A stretch of 44,623 nucleotides of DNA from Hespellia sp. (GTDB taxonomy: Bacteria; Bacillota; Clostridia; Lachnospirales; Lachnospiraceae): assembly GCA_028694105.1 (NCBI GenBank), contig JAQUUC010000032.1, positions 1 to 44,623 of the forward strand, written 5' to 3'. Positions 7,531-16,200 of this stretch are shown here, in pieces. Numbering within the stretch: position 1 is the stretch's first letter; each line of letters starts with the position of its first letter. The translations under genes and the position numbers were made by a program. The notes under the pieces were generated by a model. It was not told the origin of the DNA and did no database searches. It was given only the letters and a program-made list of their open reading frames with translations.

Positions 7531-8202
7531 TTAATCTATGATGTACCCAACGCCAAACTTTGTGGTTATAAAATTTTCAAGTCCAATTAAATTAAGCTTT
7601 TTTCTCAGCCTGCCGATATTAACGTTTAAAGTGTTCTCGTCCACAAAAAGGTCGGTCTGCCACAAATGCTCCATAAGCTTTTCACGACTTACCACCTTGC
7701 CCTTATGCTCCATTAGTGTATATAAAATGCGGTATTCATTTTTGGTGAGCGATATGGTTTCGTTTTTATAATTCAAGGTATTGTCATTTATATTTAGAAA
7801 TGCTTCCCGGTGCTGTAAAAGTGTAGTTTCTGCTGTAAAATCGTAGGTGCGACGCAACATTGCCTGTATTTTTGCTATGAGTACATTTTGGTCAAACGGC
7901 TTTGGAATAAAGTCATCACCACCCATATTCATTGCCATAACAATATTCATATTGTCAGATGCAGAGGAAATAAATATAATTGGTACTTTTGAAATCTTTC
8001 GAATCTCACTGCACCAATGATAGCCATTAAAAAAGGGTAACGATATATCAAGCAAAATTAAATGAGGTTTAAAATCAGCAAAATCAACAAGAACATTCCT
8101 GAAATCCTGCACACAAAAAGCCTCTAAATCCCACATTTCAGACTGTTGCTTCATAGCAGCAGCGATTCCCTCATCATCTTCTACGATTAAAATTCTATAC
8201 AT
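7531..8202 (-). CDS. OmpR-family response regulator (BceR-like)
   Basis: A 223-residue regulator made of a receiver domain and a C-terminal winged helix. The acidic pocket is EDD (8-10), the phospho-acceptor Asp52 in LILLDISLP, a Ser takes the usual Thr/Ser switch place in FISSAS, and the conserved Lys101 is in PKPF. The DNA-binding half has LTKNEYRILYTLMEHKGKVVSR and the family ending TKFGVGYIID. I start at 8202 (MYRILIVED) because GGGAG lies eight bases upstream; the longer frame from 8244 adds 14 residues without similarity. It is the first gene of the minus-strand module and should activate the ABC genes in response to peptide antibiotics. Confidence 0.92.
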   Translation of the reverse strand: MYRILIVEDDEGIAAAMKQQSEMWDLEAFCVQDFRNVLVDFADFKPHLILLDISLPFFNGYHWCSEIRKISKVPIIFISSASDNMNIVMAMNMGGDDFIPKPFDQNVLIAKIQAMLRRTYDFTAETTLLQHREAFLNINDNTLNYKNETISLTKNEYRILYTLMEHKGKVVSREKLMEHLWQTDLFVDENTLNVNIGRLRKKLNLIGLENFITTKFGVGYIID

Positions 8203-8497
8203 AAAGTAGACTCCCGTGATCTTCAATTGCATCTGGCATTTCACTTACCACCAGAACGCGTTAGATTGTTTATTTTTTCCATAAAATTAAACGACCCGAC
8301 GTGGTCCGCATCGTTGAGAGGCGTGTCGGGTTCTGCTGTTATTATTATATGCGGAAGGTGCAAAAAATGCAATAGAAATTTTTGCTTGAGTCCCTTTCTC
8401 TGCGAGCAGACGGATTGGTTCACGACATAGTACCAAACAATACATATTTGTGGTAAGATATAATATCAAGGAGTCATGAGAAGGGGGAAAATACAAG
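8203..8497. other. Intergenic region between two divergent Bce-type modules
   Basis: This 295-base gap should hold the promoters for both regulator-kinase operons. I see TATAAT at 8459-8464, 34 bases before the plus-strand regulator start, but no good -35 at 16-18 bases. Other structure: ACCCGAC near 8294-8300 repeats inverted as GTCGGGT near 8325-8331; CCGCAT/ATGCGG arms flank the same stretch; and GCAAAAA at 8360-8366 pairs with TTTTTGC at 8379-8385. No coding sequence longer than a few dozen residues has a convincing ribosome binding site. Function of the hairpins is unclear. Confidence 0.5.
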
Positions 8498-9166
8498 ATG
8501 AAGATAGTCGTTATTGAAGATGAACCAATCATACGGAAAGAATTAAAAATTTTATTGGAACATGCGCTTTATGAAGTGATACTGATAGAGACATTTGACC
8601 ATGTGGCAGATGAGATTTTATCCATACCGGCAGATCTGATTCTGTTGGATTTGAACCTGCCAGACATATCAGGATTTGATATTTGCACACAGATACGTGA
8701 AAAATCAGAAATACCGATTATCTTTCTTACGAGCAGGACATCATCTATGGATGAATTAACGGGTATGCTAAAAGGTGGGGATGACTATATAACGAAGCCA
8801 TATCAGGCACCGTTGTTATTAGCACGAATTGCTGCAGTTCTGAAGCGCACCAATCCATCGGTGTCGAACGAACCATCCATATTGAAGGTGAAGGGAATAG
8901 AGCTAAGCTTGGCCAGGGGATGTATCAGCAGTCAGGATAAAAAAGCAGAACTTACGAAAAATGAATTAAAGATATTGAATTACCTGTTTTTGCATGCGGG
9001 AGAAATTGTACCAAGATTGGATTTGGTAGAATATCTTTGGGATAATCAGGTCTTTATCGATGATAATACACTTAGCGTAAATATAGCGCGAATTCGTGAA
9101 AAATTAAAATCAATAGGAATCGAAGATTTTATTGAAACCAAACGGGGAATGGGGTATCGCATATGA
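8498..9166 (+). CDS. OmpR-family response regulator (BceR-like, second module)
   Basis: A 222-residue receiver plus winged-helix regulator, the first gene of the plus-strand module. Acidic residues are at EDE (7-9), the phospho-acceptor is Asp51 in LILLDLNLP, and the pocket is completed by FLTSRTS and Lys100 in YITKPY. The DNA-binding domain carries LTKNELKILNYLFLHAGEIVPR and ends TKRGMGYRI. The start is preceded by AGAAGGGGG at 8478-8486. Its stop overlaps the kinase start by four bases. It shares domain order with the regulator on the other strand but differs at many positions, so the modules are old paralogues rather than a recent duplication. Confidence 0.92.
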   Translation: MKIVVIEDEPIIRKELKILLEHALYEVILIETFDHVADEILSIPADLILLDLNLPDISGFDICTQIREKSEIPIIFLTSRTSSMDELTGMLKGGDDYITKPYQAPLLLARIAAVLKRTNPSVSNEPSILKVKGIELSLARGCISSQDKKAELTKNELKILNYLFLHAGEIVPRLDLVEYLWDNQVFIDDNTLSVNIARIREKLKSIGIEDFIETKRGMGYRI

Positions 9167-10179
9167 GTTTCTGGTCTTATTTGAAAGATAAAATCTTATT
9201 GTTCGTGCTTCAGTTCGTGTGTATGTGTATTCTTGGATTATTTCTCTGCCTGACAGGATATCCGATTGCAAACTTTTGGCTGATTTTCATCGCATGGCTG
9301 GTGATCCTCTCGATCTGGCTGACCGCAAACTGGCTGGAGAGACGCCGGTATTTCCAACAGATGGAGAGGACCTTGGAACGCTTGGATCAAAGGTATCTTC
9401 TGGGAGAACTGATGCCATCTTCATGGCATTTGGAAGACAAGTTATATCAAAAGATGATTCGCAAATCCAATAAAGCAGTGATTGAACGAATTCATCAGAT
9501 TGAAGAGGAAGAACATGATTATAAGGAATATATTGAAAGCTGGGTTCATGAAATCAAGGCACCAATTACAAGCATTTCTTTAATCTGTGAGAATCGCAGA
9601 AAGCAAGGCAATCAGGAATACAAAACGGTAGGACTTGAAAACCAGAAAATTGAAAATTATGTAGATATGGCACTTTATTATGCGCGCTCGGAGGAAGTGT
9701 ATAAGGACTATATGATACAGGAGACTTCTCTGGAAACAGTAGTATATGAGGTCCTTTCTAAAAACAGACAGTTTCTGATAGAGCACCAGATACAGGCAGA
9801 GGTGGATTGCCCGGACAAGGCCTGCACCGATGGAAAATGGATCTCCTTCCTGCTGAATCAGATGATTCTAAACAGTGTAAAGTATAAAAGTGAACATCCA
9901 TTACTTAAGATCTATACAAGAAAGACGGAAAAGAGTGTCCTGCTTATTTTGGAAGATAATGGAATTGGTATTCGTCAGGAAGAACTGTCTCGTATCTTTG
10001 ATAAAGGATTTACAGGCAGCAATGGGCGCTCCCATGAGCGTGCAACAGGTATGGGGCTGTACATATGTAAAAAACTGAGCAGCAAAATAGGAGTTGATTT
10101 ACGTGCAGAATCTACATGGCAAAAGGGCACAAAGATGATGATAGAGTTTCCAATCAGCACTTATCTTTCAAAAATGTAA
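9163..10179 (+). CDS. Bce-type intramembrane-sensing histidine kinase (second module)
   Basis: A 338-residue kinase with two closely spaced N-terminal membrane helices (about 11-31 and 37-56) and no extracellular sensor domain. The phospho-acceptor is His129 in YIESWVHEIKAPITS. The catalytic part shows FLLNQMILNSVKYKS, LEDNGIGI and ATGMGLYICKKL. The start overlaps the regulator stop (ATGA), so the two are coupled. Bce-type kinases are activated through complex formation with the cognate permease, here presumably the 690-residue protein encoded two genes downstream. Confidence 0.92.
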   Translation: MSFWSYLKDKILLFVLQFVCMCILGLFLCLTGYPIANFWLIFIAWLVILSIWLTANWLERRRYFQQMERTLERLDQRYLLGELMPSSWHLEDKLYQKMIRKSNKAVIERIHQIEEEEHDYKEYIESWVHEIKAPITSISLICENRRKQGNQEYKTVGLENQKIENYVDMALYYARSEEVYKDYMIQETSLETVVYEVLSKNRQFLIEHQIQAEVDCPDKACTDGKWISFLLNQMILNSVKYKSEHPLLKIYTRKTEKSVLLILEDNGIGIRQEELSRIFDKGFTGSNGRSHERATGMGLYICKKLSSKIGVDLRAESTWQKGTKMMIEFPISTYLSKM

Positions 10180-10191
10180 GGTTCATGTAAG
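10174..10191 (+). promoter_or_regulatory. Direct repeat of ATGTAAG upstream of the plus-strand ABC operon
   Basis: ATGTAAG occurs at 10174-10180 (spanning the kinase stop codon) and 10185-10191, an 11-base period that places both copies on the same DNA face. This is the usual geometry of OmpR-type half-sites. The same heptamer occurs twice before the minus-strand ABC operon. The 86-base gap up to the ATPase start holds no convincing -35/-10 pair. Confidence 0.45.
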
Positions 10192-10265
10192 CAAATCACA
10201 TACCAAAGCAGCAGATCTGTTGATAAGATATTCTTAGCAAAGACAAAGAAAGAGGCGAATGGAAA

Positions 10266-11033
10266 ATGAACAGTTATATACAAGTATGTGATGTAGAAAA
10301 ATACTATGGAAATGATTCGAACGTTACGAAGGCAGTAGATCGGGTCAGTTTTCAGGTAAATAAAGGAGAATTTGTGGGAGTGATGGGAGCGTCCGGCTCA
10401 GGAAAGACAACACTCCTTAATATGCTCGCAACCATAGACCATGTGACTGCAGGGCATATTTTTTATGAGAATACGGATATTACGGAATTATCGGAGGATG
10501 CGCTTGCTGATTTCAGAAAAGATAATCTGGGATTCGTATTTCAAAACTATAATCTGCTGGATACGTTAACAATGGAAGAGAATATCATTCTCGCCCTCAC
10601 CGTTCATGGAGATAAGAAGAGGGAAATACAGAAAAAAGCTGAGACGATGCTGAATTTATTAGGACTGAATGAGGTTCGTGGCCAGTTCCCATATCAGGTA
10701 TCAGGCGGTCAGGCGCAACGGTGTGCCTGCGCCAGAGCCTTGGTCAATGATCCCAAATTACTGTTGGCAGATGAGCCGACCGGAGCTTTAGATTCAAAAT
10801 CAGCCCAGATATTGCTGGAGACATTTACGAAGCTGAACAATCAGATGAAAGCCACGATTCTGATGGTTACACACGATGCATTTTCGGCCAGTTATTGCAC
10901 AAGAATTCTATTCTTGCGGGATGGAAAAATCTTTCATGAACTGGTGCGTGGTTCAAAGAGCAGAAGAGAATTCCTGCAGGAAATTTTAGATGTCCTGTCC
11001 TTGACGGGAGGCGAATTAGATCATGCTGAATAA
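10266..11033 (+). CDS. Bce-type ABC transporter ATP-binding protein (second module)
   Basis: A 255-residue ATPase partner of the following permease. Walker A GASGSGKT is at 41-48, the Q-loop in VFQNYN at about 91-96, the signature VSGGQ at 145-149, Walker B LLLADE at 165-170 with PTGALDSK, and the switch histidine in MVTHD. Domain positions match those of the minus-strand ATPase almost residue for residue, showing common descent. A short AAAGAGG precedes the start. The stop lies inside the permease gene (11-base overlap), so translation is coupled. Confidence 0.93.
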   Translation: MNSYIQVCDVEKYYGNDSNVTKAVDRVSFQVNKGEFVGVMGASGSGKTTLLNMLATIDHVTAGHIFYENTDITELSEDALADFRKDNLGFVFQNYNLLDTLTMEENIILALTVHGDKKREIQKKAETMLNLLGLNEVRGQFPYQVSGGQAQRCACARALVNDPKLLLADEPTGALDSKSAQILLETFTKLNNQMKATILMVTHDAFSASYCTRILFLRDGKIFHELVRGSKSRREFLQEILDVLSLTGGELDHAE

Positions 11034-13095
11034 ACTTTCCTTCCGCAATATGCAGCGTTCGATGAAAGACTATCTGGTTTATGTTATGACAATGAGCGTC
11101 ATCACCGCTTTTATGTATGCGTTTGGCAGCTTGTTTTTTGACCGGGAACTGTCAGGAACATTTGAAATGGCAGGAATCATGGAAGCAATGATCGGTATTG
11201 CAACTTTTTTCATTGTGTTGATTGTGGCATGGCTCATCAATTACATGGTAAAGTTCATGCTGGAAAAGAGGAGTGTAGAATTCGGAATTTATATGCTCCT
11301 GGGCATGAAAAAAAAGAAAATCGCAAAGCTGTATTTAAAAGAAAATTTTTTGTTGGGCGTTGCCGCATTTATTCCCGGAATTGCTGCTGGAATTTTACTG
11401 CAGCAGATGATTATGGCGATTCTGAGCCATATGATACGTGTATCGTATCACTTTCACATAAGCTTAAACGGGTACACCCTGCTGGTTACGTCACTTTGTT
11501 ATGTGGGCTGTTACTTCCTCGCGCTGCTTCGATGCAGGCATAAGTTCAAAAAAATGAATATTCATGGATTGATGAATGCAGGGCGCCAGAATGAAGAAAT
11601 AAAGGAATCACACGAAAATATCCGAAAGATCATTTTTCCAGTATCTATTCTTCTGATTATAGCCTTTTGGATTGTTTTTCCTAATTTGTCCAGTATAGGT
11701 ATGATCCTAATTTTCCTGATTCTATTAGTAATTGATATTTACCTGTTTTATATGGGATTGTCGGCATGGATTATTTGCTATGTCAGGAAGAAAAAAGATG
11801 GTATTTATCGTGGACAGAATTTGTTTTTACTTCGGCAGTTTGCATCAAAAGTAAAGACCATGCAGTTTACGATGGGAACATTGACGGCATTGTTTACAGT
11901 TGCACTTATGGGAGCTTCTATGGCAATGATGTTCAGCGATTTCCAAAACAAACTACTGGACACGAAATGGCCATTTGATGTGCAGATCAACAGCACGGAT
12001 GTCCACGATGATTTTGCGGAGGAACAGGAAATTATACAGCAGGACGCAAAAGAGAAAGAACACTATATTTATTATATTTATACCAATGAAAAAGATCAGG
12101 CAAATACGTGGATGTACACGAACCTCAGTACTTATGGGAACATGTATGTGAACGAGGACGGAAGTGTCAATAAAAAGGCAGTGACTAAGATGCTGAGCGA
12201 AGATGGAACTTATTGCAGATATGATACTTATATGGGACTTCGTGATTACAATCATCTCAGACAAATGCTCGGATATCCGGAAATAACATTAAAAGAGAAC
12301 GAATATGCCATTCACATCAAGGCCCGTCTGCGTGCGGAAGTGGAACATATGCCGAAGGGATTGGACATAGCAAATGCAGCAGGAGATGGAACGCTGCAGT
12401 GCAATGGGATTTATTCCGAACCATTTTCACAAGACGGACATAATGGCGGGGATTATGTGCTTATTGTTCCCGATGCAGTGATACAAACCATGCAGCCTTA
12501 TTATTCGGAAATGGTGGTGGAACTGAGCGGGGCGGCACCAAAAGATTTAGAGATGAAACTGGATCATCTTGCTGATTCAAAGGACATAGATTCCATGGGA
12601 CATGCTGCGCCGACGCTGGAGGGGAACAGCTGCAGTGGCTCCGATAATATTGTTGTCTATGTAGCAACAAATCTGGTGCGTGATAATCTGATTCCAGAAG
12701 TGAAATATATGCTGGCATCTTTAATCGTACCGGGGTTTTATATTGGTCTGGTGTTTGTCTGTGTGGCCCTTACCGTACTATCAGTACAGCAGCTTAGTGA
12801 TTCTTCAAAATATAAAAGGCGATACGATGTATTGGGGAAGATTGGACTGGATCATAAGCAGATCAACAAACTGATCTGGAAACAGCTGATGGCATATTAT
12901 CTTTGCCCGGCAGTCTTTGCCATCCTGATTTCAGGAAATGTGATTTTGCGTATCAGCAGGACTTTTATTCATTCTACAGGCGTGCATACGAATGTTGTGC
13001 AGTATTTGGGAATATCGGTCTTACTTTTCTTTGGAATATATCTGGTGTACTTTTTGGCAACCTATGTGGAATTCAAACGGAATATTTATTGTTGA
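11023..13095 (+). CDS. Bce-type ABC transporter permease (second module)
   Basis: A 690-residue FtsX-like permease of the BceB group. An N-terminal helix at about 18-38 is followed by the EKRSVEFGIYMLLGMKKKKI motif after helix 2, further helices up to about residue 307, a large extracellular region (about 310-560, starting FSDFQNKLLDTKWPFDV) and three final helices. The extracellular domain has little resemblance to that of the minus-strand permease, suggesting a different peptide ligand. As in the family, it is expected to act both in resistance and as the sensor for its kinase. It ends about 30 bases before the promoter of the hybrid kinase operon. Confidence 0.9.
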   Translation: MLNKLSFRNMQRSMKDYLVYVMTMSVITAFMYAFGSLFFDRELSGTFEMAGIMEAMIGIATFFIVLIVAWLINYMVKFMLEKRSVEFGIYMLLGMKKKKIAKLYLKENFLLGVAAFIPGIAAGILLQQMIMAILSHMIRVSYHFHISLNGYTLLVTSLCYVGCYFLALLRCRHKFKKMNIHGLMNAGRQNEEIKESHENIRKIIFPVSILLIIAFWIVFPNLSSIGMILIFLILLVIDIYLFYMGLSAWIICYVRKKKDGIYRGQNLFLLRQFASKVKTMQFTMGTLTALFTVALMGASMAMMFSDFQNKLLDTKWPFDVQINSTDVHDDFAEEQEIIQQDAKEKEHYIYYIYTNEKDQANTWMYTNLSTYGNMYVNEDGSVNKKAVTKMLSEDGTYCRYDTYMGLRDYNHLRQMLGYPEITLKENEYAIHIKARLRAEVEHMPKGLDIANAAGDGTLQCNGIYSEPFSQDGHNGGDYVLIVPDAVIQTMQPYYSEMVVELSGAAPKDLEMKLDHLADSKDIDSMGHAAPTLEGNSCSGSDNIVVYVATNLVRDNLIPEVKYMLASLIVPGFYIGLVFVCVALTVLSVQQLSDSSKYKRRYDVLGKIGLDHKQINKLIWKQLMAYYLCPAVFAILISGNVILRISRTFIHSTGVHTNVVQYLGISVLLFFGIYLVYFLATYVEFKRNIYC

Positions 13096-13124
13096 AATTG
13101 TCAACCGAGAAAAAGGTGTATTTG

Positions 13125-13153
13125 TTGACTTTTCCTAAATACAGCGATAAAAT
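13125..13153 (+). promoter_or_regulatory. Sigma-A-type promoter for the hybrid kinase operon
   Basis: TTGACT (13125-13130) and TAAAAT (13148-13153) are separated by 17 bases, close to the vegetative consensus. Transcription would start near 13160, giving a leader of about 85-90 bases before the first kinase. Confidence 0.7.
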
Positions 13154-13182
13154 ATATTATGTATATTTACGTTCAATTGGAG

Positions 13183-13198
13183 CTGGTTCAAGAACCAG
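13183..13198. promoter_or_regulatory. Perfect palindrome in the kinase operon leader
   Basis: CTGGTTC and GAACCAG flank AA to make a perfect 16-base near-palindrome about 23 bases after the predicted transcription start. As DNA it could be an operator; as RNA the loop would be too tight for full pairing. No regulator can be named. Confidence 0.35.
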
Positions 13199-13247
13199 GA
13201 AGCAGACAGATACTGATTCGCGATAAGGAAAGCATAGGGGCGGCTAT

Positions 13248-16200
13248 ATGAATATGAAATTAACGATGCTCATCGTTGATGACATCGAGGAAAATAAAGC
13301 GAGAATGGCGTTTTTTTCTGATGAGTACAGGATTTTGTATGCCGAAAACGGAAAAGAAGCTATCAATATGATTCAAAAGCATGGCGAGGATATTTCGGTC
13401 ATTCTGCTTGATATGATCAGGCCTGAAATGAATGGAATTGAAGTGCTTAAGTGGATAAAGAAAAGCGTGTACAGTGCGATCCCGGTGATTGCATTAACTG
13501 CGGATAAAAGCTGTCAGCTGGAAGCCTTGGAGAATGGTGCGGCAGATTTCCTTCCAAAGTCAGCTGATGAACGGGTGATAAATGCCCGCATTAAAAATGT
13601 ATGTGGTCGTTTTGCGCTGGAAGAGGAGCAAAAGCTGAACCGGTCACTGGAAATGAACAACCTGATTAACAGCATTCCCGGCGGCATAGCAATTTACCGC
13701 ATGACAGATCATTTTGAAATCCTGTATTTTTCTGATGGCTTAGCAGCTCTAAGCGGATACACCAGAAAAGAGTATGAAGCGTATATTAAGGGCGACCCTT
13801 CCAAAGTCATATATGAGGAAGACCGCGCCCGTGTGCTGGCAACTGCTGAAGCTGCCGTCAAAAACAATGAGTCTATCGATGTAGCTTATCGTATTTGTCT
13901 GAAAAATGGCGGGCTTGTCTGGGTGAATTTAACTGCTATTTTAATAGAGACAGAGGGAGAAGGAGTCCTTGTTCATGCGGTTTATCAGAAATCTCCGAAA
14001 ATGGCACAGTTATATGCCAATCTGGTGAATGAATCCCAGAGTGCAATCTACGTCAGTGACACCGTGAATTATGATTTGCTCTACATTAATCAAAGAGGTC
14101 TTGACTGGCTTGGAGTGAGTCGTGAGTCATGTACAGGAAAAAAGTGCCACGAGGTTTTGTTCCATAAGACAAGCCCGTGCAAATTCTGTAAAATTCATTC
14201 TATGCACCACGATCGTTTTATGGAAAGAGATTTTTCTTATCCGATGAACAATCGCATTTATCAATCAAGAGGCAGACTGATAGACTGGAATGGAATTGAA
14301 GCACATGTTGAGTATATTGAGGATGTGACACAAAACAGAAAAAATGAGCAGAAAAACAAAGAGCTTACAGCTCAGCTTTCCTCTGTCATTGAGCATGTAC
14401 CGGGCGGTATGTGCGTATATCTTGTTGATCAGAATGGACTCCGTCCGATCGTCCATAATCAGGCCTTTTACAAGATCTTTGGTTATTCCAAAGAAAGTGT
14501 GGAATCCGTAGAGCAAAAAACAAACTACTTAAATGTGCATCCGGATGATCTTGCCGAACTTCAGTCAAAGATAAACGATGCAATCCAAAATTCCTCGACC
14601 GTGAAACACACATACCGTATTTGGAATGACCTCAGGATGGAATATATCTGGATTTATCTGAATGCCATCATCATAGAGCAAACAGATGGAACAAAGCTCT
14701 GCTATGTCAGCTATACGGATGTAACGGAAGAACGCAAGGTTCGCCAGCAGCTGATTCAGACAAAAAATGAGATGCAGGTCTTGATGAAAAAAGAAGAGGA
14801 GGCACTCAATAACTACCGAACCTTAGTCAACACCGTTCCCGGTGGAATTGCGCTGTACGAGGTAGAGGGTGATAAGATAGAAACACAGTTTTGCAGTGAT
14901 GGATTATGTGAATTATTAGGCTGTTCCAGAGAAGAGCGGGAGGAGATTTTCAGGAAGGATGCCATGGCTCTGACCTACAAAGAGGATATTCCTTTATTGG
15001 AAGATACGATTAAAAACGCATACAGAAATCACTCAGATATTGAGCTGACCTATCGCATTAACACGAAATCCGGAAAGCCCCGCTGGGTGAATCTGCGCAG
15101 TACATATTTAAGCAGTAAGGCTGGAAAATCGACGTTCCATGCTGTATTTACTGATGTGGATAAAATGAAAAGCATCGAAGAAACAGAGAAAGAGCAGCAG
15201 CTGCGCTATCAGGTGGCAATCAAAAGTTCCGGGATCAATGTGTGGGAGTACGATATTCAGGCAGATGTTTTAATGGTGGTATCGAATTCTTCCAGAATCA
15301 AACAGAATTGTTTCACCATTGAGAATTATATTGCATCAACGGTACAGAACGGATTTGTGAGGGAAGACAGTCTTAACAGTTTCTATCGTATTTTTGAACG
15401 GCTGAAAAGCGGCGAAAAAGAAGTGAGTGAAGATATCTGGTATAAGACTACTGACGAAGCAGGCTGGTGGTGTGAACGGGTCATTTACACCACGATATTT
15501 GATGAAAAAGGTGTACCTGTCAAAGCATTTGGTGCCGGCAGAGATGTGACCCGCGAAAAAGAAGCCATTAAGAAATTTAATGAAGAAATATCTTATCGCG
15601 CTGCTATGCAGGAAGCGAATATGGATTCCCTGAAAATCAATTTGACGCAAAATACGATTATAGAAGGGGAGAGTCCGTTCGGTTTGCTGGGTGAACTGAT
15701 AGACGGTAATAATGCCGACTTGTATTTTGCTAAAACTGCCGACTATATTTGTGGTGAAAAGAATAAAGAAGAGTACAGAACCCTCTTTAACCGCCAATCG
15801 CTGCTTAATTGTTATAACCGTGGGGATTATTCTGTTTCCATGGAATTTACCCGGGTTTTTGATACCGATAGAATTTATTGGATCAAATATAATGTTCATC
15901 TGATGAAGAATCCGGAAACAAAAGAGGTGATTGCTTTTATTGTGGAGAATGATACTACGGATGAAAACGTAATGAAGTCTATCATGGAAACCATCACCAG
16001 AACAGATTATGATTTTTTTATTGTAGTGGATGGCACGACCGACCGTGCGGTCGATTATACGGTCAATTCCGGGAAAAAACTTTTCATAGAGAATCAGTCA
16101 TTTCAAAAACAAAACGAAAGACTGATCCGACGGAATGTCTGCGAGGAGGATGTTGAACGGGTTATTGAGGAGTGTCAAATCTCCAGTGTTCTTGAACATG

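Noticed and set aside
8287-8532. Small open frames in the region between the two Bce modules.
   Set aside because: None has a ribosome site or plausible composition; the region is better read as promoters with hairpins.
13181-13200. GGTTCAA inside the palindrome resembles the T-loop of a tRNA.
   Set aside because: No acceptor, D or anticodon arms can be folded around it, and the arms pair with each other instead.
15336-15899. A 187-codon open frame on the minus strand inside the first hybrid kinase.
   Set aside because: The plus strand encodes a continuous PAS-kinase; the antisense frame has no recognisable features.
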